A stretch of 64,000 nucleotides of DNA from Cyanidium caldarium. Lineage: Eukaryota; Rhodophyta; Bangiophyceae; Cyanidiales; Cyanidiaceae. A model generated the notes under the pieces. That model searched no databases. It had not been told where the DNA came from and saw nothing but the letters and a program-made list of their open reading frames with translations. Where the stretch lies: contig JANCYW010000006.1 of assembly GCA_026184775.1 (NCBI GenBank), positions 434,001-498,000 on the forward strand, read 5' to 3'. Positions 46,943 through 55,869 of this stretch are shown one piece after another. The position numbers and the translations under genes are program-made. Each line of letters opens with the position of its first letter. The first letter of the stretch is position 1.

Positions 46943-49900
46943 TTACGGCGTGTCCACTAGGCGGCGGATGCGTTCGTCTACGGGCACTTCATCTCCGTGC
47001 TTCTCCATCGACCGCACGCACTCCCGCAGCGCTTGCTGCAGCGGCGGATAGTCCTGCAGTGCGCGCTCCAGGGGCGCATTCGGCAGATGCCGCAGCACTG
47101 CCGGCAGCGATTGCGGTAAAGTGAGGGTGACCGCCCGTAGGAATCCCTCCCACAGCTTGGGCGCTTGCCATATGCGGCGCCGGGCGAGTCGCGCCAGCAG
47201 CGGCAGCAGCACCTTCGCTTGCAGCTGCGGGTACAGCGCCAGCAGTTGCAGCACCGAGCGCAGAAGCAACAACGGCAGTGGGTCGCGTTCCGCCAGCGGT
47301 GGCAATGCCGCGGCCCACACCTCGGGTCGGAACACGCTGGGCATGTCGAAGCACACTTGCAGGGCGCGTACCAGCTGCTTGACGCTGAGACCGTCGGCGG
47401 CGTTCGGTGTCAGAGTGTGCAGCGCTTGCAACAGCACCGCGGGCGGCAGTGCCGGTGCAGTGCGGCTGGGCGCAGTGAGGCGGTGAAAAGCGGTGCGCAG
47501 TTCCGCGGGCGACAGGTGCTGCACCAGCAGCGGCAACACCTGCTGCGCCTCGCCGGAGGAGAAGCCGTTCAGGATCGGCAGCAGCAGGTGGATATCGCCG
47601 GTGCGTTGGTGGCGGGCGCGGCAAGCGTCCACCAGCTCCGAGGGCAGTTTGGTGGCCGATCCGGCGGCCGCCTCGACGAGCACGCGGATGATCGGGTCAG
47701 CATCGGGTACCGGGGCGTCGCGAACCAGCCGCGTCAGCGCCGCATCCTGCACCGACACCAGTCCGGATGTCTGCTTCAAGACCCGTTGCACCACCGCACG
47801 CATCGCCTCCGCTGCTGTCGCCACATACACCTCCAGCACCAGGAACGTCAACAGCTGTGCATGACGCCGCGCCAACGCCGCCAACAACACCAGCAACCGT
47901 TCCAACCGCGTCACCGCCATTTCCCGCAGCGCGTGGCGCACACGCTCCTGCACCGCCGCCTCCACCACCGGCGCCAGCTGTGCATGTTCGGCGTGTACCT
48001 TGTCGGCCAGCATGCGCACCGCCGGTCCGCGCACCAGCTCATCGTCGTCTTGCACCAGTCGAAAGGCGGTGTGCAGCGCTCGATCCCGCGCCGCCCCGTA
48101 ACGGTGGAGCAGCAGCTCGCGCAACGCCATGATCGCCGTCGAAGCGCGGGTCGGATCCTGCCCCACGCGATACAGCGCCTCGAACACCGATTCCGGCAGC
48201 AGCGGCAGCTGCAACAGAAACGCCGGCAGCACGGCGGCACGAGCATCGCGCAATGCTTCGCAACGATCGACAAAGGCCAGCACGAGACGTTCGTACTCTT
48301 GTAACAGAGCGTGGCTGTCGTCGCCGGGATCCCCGAAGACGCTACCGTCACCGCCCACTTCCGTATCCTCTTCCTCATCTCCGGACGCCGCCTCCGCCTC
48401 TTCCACCTCTTTTTCGGATGACGACTCCGTCGGTGTCTGCGGCTTCGGCGCCGCTTCTGACTCTAACGCCCTCAGCAGCCGCTCTAATAACACCGCTTTC
48501 AGACCGGACTTGTCGAGTCCGCGTCGCATCAGCTCCTCGCGCAGCTGCGCCACGGTCATCTTGCGCGCCTTGGCCTGGGTCAGCGACGGCTCCACGGCCG
48601 CCTCCTCCTTGACCGCGTCCGGCCACGACGCCGGCGGTGTCTCCGTTTTGACGGGCATCCGCCGTCGTTTCGCCGGCCGTTCCGATGGATCCGCTTTGTG
48701 CACTCGCTTCCCCTCCGCCTTCACCAGCTCATCGCCTGCTCTCTGCGCCTCCGCCTCCGCCTCCTCCATCAGCCAGGCCGCGGCCGCCAGTCGCATCAGC
48801 CACGTCGCCGCCAGGTCGTAGCGCCGCCCGAAATCCTTCACGATGTAATCCATCACGGTGCCGGCCATGCTGCGGCGGTAAGCGGTATGCACCAGCAAAT
48901 ACGCCAGCAGGGCCGTGCGCATCTCCGCGGCGCCCTCGTTGGCCAGCGGCTCCTCCGCGTGCAACAGGCGCAGAAAGGCGCGCGTACCGCACGCCGCAAA
49001 CATCTCCGCGGTGAAGTGTGGCGGCAGCACCGGCGGCGCTTGGGCGCGAATGGTCGGTCGTCGCCGCTTGGCCTCCTCCACCAGACGCTGCTTCAGACGC
49101 TGCTGCATTTCCTGCTTGGCGGCGGCAGCGGCGCTGGCGGTGGACAGGCGCGCTCGCAGACGCGGATCCATGCGCGCGGCCTCATCGTCTTGCAGCATCT
49201 CCAGCGGGACGCTCGCCGGCAGCTGCGCGAACGTGTCCAGCGCGAAATCGGCCACCGCCTGTGGCCGACTGGCGGTGATGCTCGTCAGCAGTTCGGCCAC
49301 CCGCTCCGCGTCCTCCAGCTGTTGTTGGGTGGGTGTTTGCGGCGCCGCCCGGCTCCACGGCGCCATCAGGCCGCCCTCCAGCCGCATCTCTGCGGCGGCT
49401 TGGTCGGCGGCGGCCGCTGCGGCCTCGGCCTGATCGCCGGCGCCCAGCACCTCCAGCGTGGCCACCAGCTCGTCGCGAAAATGCACCGAATGCGGCCGAC
49501 GCAACACACTCAGCAGCAGCGACTTGAGGTTCATCGCCACCGACTGCCGCTGGGAGATGCGCTGCAGCATGTCGTAATCGCCAAGCGCCAGCTCCAACAG
49601 CGGCGTCAGGGCGCGTGGCAGCAGTTCGGCGCGACGACGGCCGATGGCCGCCAGCGCGTCCGCCGCCACCAACAGCGGCACGTAACCGGTCGTCTGGGCA
49701 TCCACGGTCAGCACTTGCATGGCACGGTCGACCCAGGCGCCAGTGACGCGTTCGTCTTGCGCCAACCACGAGGCGCTCCGCGACAGGTCACGGGCGGTGA
49801 AACTACGCGTGCCACCGTCCACATCGGGTTCGGTGATGGCCAGCACTAACAGCTCTGCCAGCCGCAGCAGCACCGCGTGTCGAACCGCATGTCGCGCCAC

Positions 49901-50464
49901 TTGCACATGCGCGCCAGCGGTCAGCGCCCGGTCCACCAACGATGCCCAGGCGGTCCACCGCTCCTGGCGGCGCTGTTCCGGCGCTGGCTCACGCCGCTGA
50001 GTCGCTAAACGCGGATCCGTGGCCACGTCGGCGCTCGGCGCGCCACGCCACTCCGGGAACGATAGCGCCTCCAGCACCGACCGACACGTCCGCTGCAGCA
50101 GCTCGTATCCTTTGGTGGACAACTGCGCCGGTTCGTCGGCGCTCAGCAGCGCCTCCACCAGGGCGGTGAGCAGGCCCAGCCAACGGTGGGGATCGAACGG
50201 CATCGCGCGACCGAACAGCGCTGCCACCATATCGCCGGCCTCCAACAGGCACGAACGCACTGTTGAAAGATTCGTCTCCTCAGCGGCGCTTTGCAACACC
50301 GCCTCCACCGCTGCCGCCAGGGCGTCGGCGGCCGCTTGTGCTTCCTCGGTGCCGGGCCACCCGGCCGCCTTCCACCACCACAGCGGTCGCGCTGCTGGCA
50401 GTGCGCGTTGTGCTCGCGTCCATGCCTCTTGTGTTGCCCGCAGCAGCTCTGGCTCAGAGGGCAT
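46943..50464 (-). CDS. SYMPK: Symplekin/Pta1 with an embedded SAP domain
   Basis: Encodes 1,173 aa. The N-terminal third is helical-repeat sequence. The C-terminal third is the symplekin tight-junction domain: GEAQQVLPLLVQHLSPAELR, LSVKQLVRALQVCFDMPSVF, LPLLLLRSVLQLLALYPQL and IWQAPKLWEGFLRAVTLTLP follow human symplekin blocks in order. Symplekin is the scaffold of the mRNA cleavage and polyadenylation complex. Between the halves, residues 634-668 (KMTVAQLREELMRRGLDKSG, then LKAVLLERLL) are a clear SAP domain, set between a basic RRR/KAEGK segment and an acidic stretch; SAP domains bind nucleic acids and are not part of typical symplekins. The ATG at 50464 has ACC before it; an upstream ATG at 50650 would add 62 residues. 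Confidence 0.9.
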   Translation of the reverse strand: MPSEPELLRATQEAWTRAQRALPAARPLWWWKAAGWPGTEEAQAAADALAAAVEAVLQSAAEETNLSTVRSCLLEAGDMVAALFGRAMPFDPHRWLGLLTALVEALLSADEPAQLSTKGYELLQRTCRSVLEALSFPEWRGAPSADVATDPRLATQRREPAPEQRRQERWTAWASLVDRALTAGAHVQVARHAVRHAVLLRLAELLVLAITEPDVDGGTRSFTARDLSRSASWLAQDERVTGAWVDRAMQVLTVDAQTTGYVPLLVAADALAAIGRRRAELLPRALTPLLELALGDYDMLQRISQRQSVAMNLKSLLLSVLRRPHSVHFRDELVATLEVLGAGDQAEAAAAAADQAAAEMRLEGGLMAPWSRAAPQTPTQQQLEDAERVAELLTSITASRPQAVADFALDTFAQLPASVPLEMLQDDEAARMDPRLRARLSTASAAAAAKQEMQQRLKQRLVEEAKRRRPTIRAQAPPVLPPHFTAEMFAACGTRAFLRLLHAEEPLANEGAAEMRTALLAYLLVHTAYRRSMAGTVMDYIVKDFGRRYDLAATWLMRLAAAAWLMEEAEAEAQRAGDELVKAEGKRVHKADPSERPAKRRRMPVKTETPPASWPDAVKEEAAVEPSLTQAKARKMTVAQLREELMRRGLDKSGLKAVLLERLLRALESEAAPKPQTPTESSSEKEVEEAEAASGDEEEDTEVGGDGSVFGDPGDDSHALLQEYERLVLAFVDRCEALRDARAAVLPAFLLQLPLLPESVFEALYRVGQDPTRASTAIMALRELLLHRYGAARDRALHTAFRLVQDDDELVRGPAVRMLADKVHAEHAQLAPVVEAAVQERVRHALREMAVTRLERLLVLLAALARRHAQLLTFLVLEVYVATAAEAMRAVVQRVLKQTSGLVSVQDAALTRLVRDAPVPDADPIIRVLVEAAAGSATKLPSELVDACRARHQRTGDIHLLLPILNGFSSGEAQQVLPLLVQHLSPAELRTAFHRLTAPSRTAPALPPAVLLQALHTLTPNAADGLSVKQLVRALQVCFDMPSVFRPEVWAAALPPLAERDPLPLLLLRSVLQLLALYPQLQAKVLLPLLARLARRRIWQAPKLWEGFLRAVTLTLPQSLPAVLRHLPNAPLERALQDYPPLQQALRECVRSMEKHGDEVPVDERIRRLVDTP

Positions 50465-50782
50465 GGTGTGGGATTCAAAGCCCGGGAGAGAGAGGCAAAC
50501 GGAAGAGCGACGGCACGTCGGGTGGGCGTTTAGATCGGGATGGAGCGCGTCCCGCCGATCCCAGTGTTGGGGACGAGAGGAGACGTCTGATGAGGGAGAC
50601 GTCGAGTTGCCGGTGTGAGCAGATCTTGGAGCGGCCGCGAGCACCCGCATGCTATCGCCCGGTGGGATGCTAGGCAAAGCCCTGGTGGCAGTGCTCGCGG
50701 CTCGCTTGAGCGCGCAAGCAGCAGGTTATCCGCGACGTGGCACGGACACCGCACGAAAATACACTTTCGCATTCCTCCCTCT
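50465..50782. promoter_or_regulatory. Region 5' of symplekin, 3' of the thioesterase
   Basis: 318 bases between minus-strand genes. The symplekin frame is open across the first part, including an ATG at 50650, so the boundary is uncertain. Nothing else seen. Confidence 0.35.
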
Positions 50783-51619
50783 CTATCCCTGCACCCAGTC
50801 TTGCAGCGTGCGCCGAAATTCGTTCAGCTCCTCGCGGTCCATGGCGTGATCCAGGCCCTTCACCGTGTGAAACGACACCTCGAAAGTGGCCGGCAGGCTC
50901 TGTCGCAACTGCTCCGCCGAGCGCATCCCGACTGCGTGGTTCACGATGGAGTCGCGGTCGCCGTGCCACAAGGCGATGCGGCCGGAGCGGCGCGACCCGG
51001 GTATGGCGGCGAACACCTTATTGCGCATCGCCAGCCAGGTGCTCAGCCCGAGAAAGCCGCCCAGCGGGTGTTCGGAGCGGAGGTACGCTTGCAAGGCGAT
51101 GGCGCCGCCCTGGGAGAATCCGCCCAGGAATACCCGCTCGGGCGCCAGGCCTTTCTGAGTGATCTCGCCCTCCACGATGCGGCTCACGCGCGCCACCGAC
51201 TCCAGGATGCCTTGCTCGTCTTCGCGCACGCGCTCGTCCAAGGAGAAAATATCCGACCATGCCGGCATCTCGATGCCGAAATTCAACGTCACCGAGCGCG
51301 TCTCCGCCGTCGGCAAGATGAATCGCGTGGACGGCAGTCGCAGCTCGGGCATGACCGGTGCCCAGCCTTCGGCGGTGTCGCCCAGGCCGTGCAACCAGAT
51401 CAGCACCGAGGTGGCCTTGATGCCCCGTCCTGGCTCGATGACGCGCCCCTCGCCGCCGTAGCCGTCGCCTTTGGGCATGGTGGCGGCAGCCTGCTGGCTG
51501 TGCAAGCGGAGCGGTCGCCCGCCTTCCACACGAAAAGGCCGCCGCTGCAACCACCGCGAGAACCGACAGGGGGCGCGGAAGGCGTGGACAAACGACAACG
51601 CCACAACCGATCCACCCAT
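50783..51619 (-). CDS. Acyl-protein thioesterase / lysophospholipase-like carboxylesterase
   Basis: Encodes 278 aa, about 50 longer than human LYPLA1 at the N-terminus. That extra part (Arg-rich, hydrophobic start MGGSVVALSFVHAF) could be a targeting sequence; Met48 would give a family-length protein. The alpha/beta-hydrolase fold shows LIWLHGLGDTAEGW (oxyanion loop), MPAWSDIFSL, the nucleophile elbow GGFSQGGAIAL with Ser169, and HGDRDSIV with Asp223. GLDHAM contributes His258. The family removes palmitate from proteins and hydrolyses lysophospholipids. It is divergent with MCM5. Confidence 0.9.
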   Translation of the reverse strand: MGGSVVALSFVHAFRAPCRFSRWLQRRPFRVEGGRPLRLHSQQAAATMPKGDGYGGEGRVIEPGRGIKATSVLIWLHGLGDTAEGWAPVMPELRLPSTRFILPTAETRSVTLNFGIEMPAWSDIFSLDERVREDEQGILESVARVSRIVEGEITQKGLAPERVFLGGFSQGGAIALQAYLRSEHPLGGFLGLSTWLAMRNKVFAAIPGSRRSGRIALWHGDRDSIVNHAVGMRSAEQLRQSLPATFEVSFHTVKGLDHAMDREELNEFRRTLQDWVQG

Positions 51620-52226
51620 GCACCGCCCAGAACAACAATGGTGGGCAGCAGGGTAGCGTCACACAGCGCGGTGCAAACGAACGTTAGCGCTGTTGAGACC
51701 CCCAGAAGCGTTCCCCCCGACGACCGGCTTCTAAATCGGCACTCCCATGCCTCCGTTTTCGACGTCGCGTCACCCATGCAAGACAAGACCGGCGATTGGG
51801 GCGCGGGACAGGCGATAGATGTGTGTGCAATTCCAAGAGCAACACGGCCTCCCGACTCCAACTCTCACCCCTTTACCTTCGTGATATTTCGCACCTGCAC
51901 CCTTCTTGGCCTTGCCCTCGACGCCCCACTCCCTCACTCCCACGATATCGCTTCGTATGCTTCTGAGCTTTTCCACCGTGTGCCGTTTGCCTCGTTCCTG
52001 CCTCGCCTTCCTCGACGGGAGCGGACCGGAACTGAAAATTTGGCGGGAATCGCGCTTCCGGATTTTCGAGCGCTCCCCACACGCGCGCGCTGGCGGGAAA
52101 GCACCGCGACCGTCGTTTGCCACACCCGTTCTCCCACCGTGCGGGCAACCCACCCACGCACCCACACCCCTCCCAGACTAGCGACGTTCTCTCTTCCCCG
52201 TTCCTCCAGTCCGATCGTCGTCTGTC
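51620..52226. promoter_or_regulatory. Divergent promoter region, thioesterase / MCM5
   Basis: About 607 bases. The last ~120 bases before the MCM5 ATG are C/T-rich on its sense strand (for example 52182-52210). No gene seen. Confidence 0.4.
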
Positions 52227-54548
52227 ATGGAGTGGGACGGCGGTCAAGTGTACCGCAGCGAGCAGCGCCTGGTGGCACAAGCGGCGGAGAGCGAGTGGTC
52301 GATGTGGCGTCGGCGGTTCGTGGAGTTGGTGTTGCACTTTCGGTCGGGCGCGGCGAGCTTCGTGTACCGCGACCAGCTGGTGCGCAACGTGAACGCCGGC
52401 CACCGGGCGTTGTACGTGGAGTTGGAGGACTTGCAGGCGTTCGACGAGGAGCTGAGCGATGCGTTGCGCGACTCGCCGGGAGAGGTGTTGGCGCAGATGG
52501 AAGCGGCGGCCGCGGAAGTGGTCATCCGGTTGCGCATCGGCGACGGGACGGAGACGGTTGCTGCCGAACCGCAACCGCAGTCACGGGTGGACGCGGCCTC
52601 TATCCAAGTGTGCATCTTGTCACAGGAGCACCCGCATCCGATCCGCGAGCTGCAAGCGGCACAGCTGGATCGGCTGACTCGAGTAGCGGGAATCGTCACG
52701 GCAGCGTCCAAGGTGCGCGCCAAAGCCCGGCTGGTGACGCTCATGTGCCGCCACTGCGGACACCGCCGGGTGATGCAGGCCTCGGCGGGTTTCGGCGGGT
52801 TCGCGGTGCCGCGCGCTTGTGAGCGCGCCAGCGAGGCGCAGTGTCCACTGGATCCGTACATGGTGCTGGCCGACGAGAGCCGGTTCGCGGACTGGCAAAC
52901 GGTGAAACTGCAGGAGTTGCCCGAGGCGGTGCCCACCGGAGAGGTGCCGCGCTCGCTGCTGCTGACGCTGGATCGCCATCTGGTAGACCAGGTGACGCCC
53001 GGCGAGCGCATCAGCGCCGTGGGCATCTTCTCGACGTACGCCGGCTATGCAGCGCGGTCCGGCAGTGGGGCGCGCGCGGTCGTGGCTGGCGCCGACGCCC
53101 TGGTGGCAGCGGTGCGAGCACCCTATCTGCGAGTGGTTGGCGTGCGGCCCGCCGAGGATCGTCGCGACCGCCACCCGACCTTCACGCCCGAAGAGGAGGA
53201 AGAGATGGCCCGTTTCAGCCGCCTGCCGCACCTGTATGAGACCCTGGCGCGCAGTATGGCGCCGGAGCTGTGGGGTTTGGACGACCCCAAGCGCGCCATC
53301 CTGTGTCAACTCTTTGGCGGTTCCCGCAAGCACCTGCCCGATGGCATGCGGTTGCGCGGCGACATCAACGTGCTGCTGCTGGGCGATCCGTCCACCGCCA
53401 AGTCGCAGCTGCTCAAGTTCACCGAGCGCGTGGCGCCGGTGTCGGTGTACACCAGCGGCAAGGGCTCCTCCGGCGCCGGCCTGACGGCCTCGGTGATTCG
53501 CGATGCCGCCTCCGGGGAGTTTCACCTGGAGGGCGGTGCCATGGTGCTGGCGGATGGCGGTGTCGTGTGCATTGACGAGTTTGACAAGATGCGCGTGGCC
53601 GATCGGGTGGCCATTCACGAGGCCATGGAGCAGCAGACCATCTCCATCGCCAAGGCCGGCATCACCACGGTGCTCAACTCGCGGGCGGCGGTGCTGGCGG
53701 CGGCCAACCCGCTGTTCGGCTCGTTCGACGATGCGCGCGGCGCTGCGGAGCAGATCGACTTTGCGTCGACCATTCTGTCGCGTTTCGACCTCATCTTCGT
53801 CATCAAGGATGTGCGCGACGACGAGCGCGACCGCACCATCGCACAGCACGTGCTGGCGTTGCACCAGCGCGTCAACCGTCTGCGGCTGCAGTCGTCGCCA
53901 GGCGGCTCGCTCGATGACGCCAGCGACGCCTTCACCCCCACCGATGCCGTGTTGGCGGGCGCGGCCTCCACGGGCGCCTCGATGCTCAACGCCGACGGCC
54001 TGGTGCCGTTGGACAAGCTGCGGCGGTACATCGCCTATGTGCGACGGCATTGCGCGCCACGTCTCTCGCCCGAGGCCGCCGAACTACTGCGCACCGCCTA
54101 CGTGCACATTCGGCAGGATGTGCGCAGCGCCGCCGACGACGCCCCGGTGCCGGTGCCCATCACGGTGCGCCAGTTGGAGTCGATGGTGCGCCTCACCGAG
54201 GCGCTGGCCAAGATGCGCCTCAGCAGCACCGCCACCGCCGCCGACGCCGAAGAGGCACTGCGTCTGTTCCGCGTGGCCACCATAGCAGCTTCGCGTTCCG
54301 GTGCCGTGCCCGCCGGTGCCCTCGAAGGCGGTCTCAGCAGCGAGTTTCTGCTGGAGGTGCAAGCCGCCGAAGCATCCATCCGACGTCGCCTCACCATCGG
54401 TGCGCTGCTGTCCGAGCAGCGCCTGCTGCAAGACCTCGCCCGACATCACTTATCGACGGCCGCTATTCACAAAGCGCTGCAGGTCATGCTCGGCCGCCAT
54501 GAGGTCGAGTGGCGCCGTCAACGCACCGCCCTCTACCGCGTGCGTTGA
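52227..54548 (+). CDS. MCM5: DNA replication licensing factor MCM5
   Basis: Encodes 773 aa. It aligns with MCM5 from YRDQLVRN and LYVELEDLQAFDEELSDAL near the N-terminus. The zinc-binding pattern is Cys174/Cys177 plus later cysteines in PRACERASEAQCPLDPY, followed by VKLQELPEAVPTGEVPR. The AAA+ core has Walker A GDPSTAKSQ (386-394), Walker B VCIDEFDKM and the arginine finger in LSRFD. The C-terminus has ITVRQLESMVRLTEALAKM and a winged-helix tail. MCM5 is one subunit of the MCM2-7 helicase. Walker A has Ser where most MCM5 have Gly, as in MCM3/MCM6. A Gly/Ser/Ala insert lies before LDKLRRYIAYVRRHC. Confidence 0.97.
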   Translation: MEWDGGQVYRSEQRLVAQAAESEWSMWRRRFVELVLHFRSGAASFVYRDQLVRNVNAGHRALYVELEDLQAFDEELSDALRDSPGEVLAQMEAAAAEVVIRLRIGDGTETVAAEPQPQSRVDAASIQVCILSQEHPHPIRELQAAQLDRLTRVAGIVTAASKVRAKARLVTLMCRHCGHRRVMQASAGFGGFAVPRACERASEAQCPLDPYMVLADESRFADWQTVKLQELPEAVPTGEVPRSLLLTLDRHLVDQVTPGERISAVGIFSTYAGYAARSGSGARAVVAGADALVAAVRAPYLRVVGVRPAEDRRDRHPTFTPEEEEEMARFSRLPHLYETLARSMAPELWGLDDPKRAILCQLFGGSRKHLPDGMRLRGDINVLLLGDPSTAKSQLLKFTERVAPVSVYTSGKGSSGAGLTASVIRDAASGEFHLEGGAMVLADGGVVCIDEFDKMRVADRVAIHEAMEQQTISIAKAGITTVLNSRAAVLAAANPLFGSFDDARGAAEQIDFASTILSRFDLIFVIKDVRDDERDRTIAQHVLALHQRVNRLRLQSSPGGSLDDASDAFTPTDAVLAGAASTGASMLNADGLVPLDKLRRYIAYVRRHCAPRLSPEAAELLRTAYVHIRQDVRSAADDAPVPVPITVRQLESMVRLTEALAKMRLSSTATAADAEEALRLFRVATIAASRSGAVPAGALEGGLSSEFLLEVQAAEASIRRRLTIGALLSEQRLLQDLARHHLSTAAIHKALQVMLGRHEVEWRRQRTALYRVR

Positions 54549-54802
54549 AAACCGATTCAATGAAGAGGAACATACAATGAGAGATAAAGTGGACACTGAC
54601 GTGCACACGTACGCGATTGTGCACAACGACTCATCTGGTGACTGGGCGCCGTACCCAGTTTCCTGCCCTTGTCCGATGCCGTGGCGTCCTCGTCGGCAAC
54701 GCCGGACCGCTCCCGGGATCGACGGCTCCCGCTGGCGTCATCGGCTCGCGGTGCGCTCCGGGGGCACGCTTCCGCCTCCAACTGCCACCTCTTTCGTTCG
54801 CG

Positions 54803-55555
54803 ATGCGAGAGGATGAAACGGCCGTCGCACTGACCGAAGTGCTCGTCCAAGACAAGCGACCGCGAGTTCTGGTCAACATCTACGACCTGGCGGACTTGGA
54901 GTCGGTGAATCGGCACCTGTTCCGGGTCGGGCTCGGGGTGTACCACTCGGGCGTGGTGCTCGGCCGCCGCGAGTACGGCTACGGTTTCAAGCCCGGTCCG
55001 GGCACTGGGGTGTTTTATGTGGTGCCGGGTTGTGCGCCCAACGCGGTGCTGCGGCAGACGCTGGACTGCGGTCCGGTGGAGGTGAGTGCGGGCGAAGCGC
55101 GGCTGCGGCTGCGGCGGTTGTGTGGCGAGTTTCGCGGCGATGCGTACCACCTGCTGGACCGCAACTGCAATACGTTCACGGCGGCGGTGGTGTGGGAGCT
55201 GACCGGGCGGGAGTTGCCGGCGTGGGTCAATCGCACCGCACGGTTTGCCGGCGTGTTCCGGTGCCTGCTGCCCGAGTCGATGGTGCAGCCGCAGAGCGTG
55301 CCGCAGGCGCGCATGCTGACAGTGGAGTCGAGGAGCGCGTCGTCGCCGTCGGCGATGGATATGCTGCCGTCACGACCCGACGCCGTGAGTGACGCTGAAG
55401 AGGAGGAGGAGCAGGAGCAGCGGGAACAGTGGATGCGGGCACTGGGCGAGGAACCGCCGCGGGGAGCGTCCAATGAGGAGCGGTCCGCAGAACGAAGAGC
55501 GGCGGTGAGTGCTGGTGAGCGGGATGCGCTGGTGTGGGATCGAGTGCGCCTCTAG
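54803..55555 (+). CDS. PPPDE (DeSI-type) putative cysteine peptidase
   Basis: Encodes 250 aa. The domain (about 22-160) starts VLVNIYDLADLESVN and has the catalytic His in GVYHSGVVLGRREYGYG and the catalytic Cys in LLDRNCNTFTAAVVWELTGR, the two signatures of the PPPDE fold. DeSI1/2-like members remove SUMO or ubiquitin, or act as thioesterases. The remaining C-terminal ~90 residues are acidic and low-complexity. The start is the first ATG in frame, 62 codons in. It follows MCM5 on the same strand at 254 bases. Confidence 0.88.
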   Translation: MREDETAVALTEVLVQDKRPRVLVNIYDLADLESVNRHLFRVGLGVYHSGVVLGRREYGYGFKPGPGTGVFYVVPGCAPNAVLRQTLDCGPVEVSAGEARLRLRRLCGEFRGDAYHLLDRNCNTFTAAVVWELTGRELPAWVNRTARFAGVFRCLLPESMVQPQSVPQARMLTVESRSASSPSAMDMLPSRPDAVSDAEEEEEQEQREQWMRALGEEPPRGASNEERSAERRAAVSAGERDALVWDRVRL

Positions 55556-55869
55556 GGGGAGAGAAGCGGCAGGAAGGGGTTGCAGAGAATGAGATGAAGG
55601 CGCGGAGCATGCCGCTGCCGCCGCTGGCATGATCACGGCACGCACGCCTCTCTGCAACCTATGCCACGCTCGTCGGTATTTGTAGATGTGCTGCGTTAGC
55701 AACTCCGATTGGCGCCCCGTTGTGCATGGGTTGGGAATACAACTAGCTCGTGACACTCTCTTACATCGTCGCTCTCCTTCACTATCCCATCCATCGACCT
55801 ACTCGCCTCGGTCGTCTCATACGCATCGCCCTCGGTGAGGGTGTCCCCTCTCGTCTGGGACCGAGTGGG
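55556..55869. promoter_or_regulatory. Region 5' of the glycosyltransferase-like gene
   Basis: 314 bases; a pyrimidine-rich stretch on the plus strand lies at about 55753-55830. No gene seen. Confidence 0.35.
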
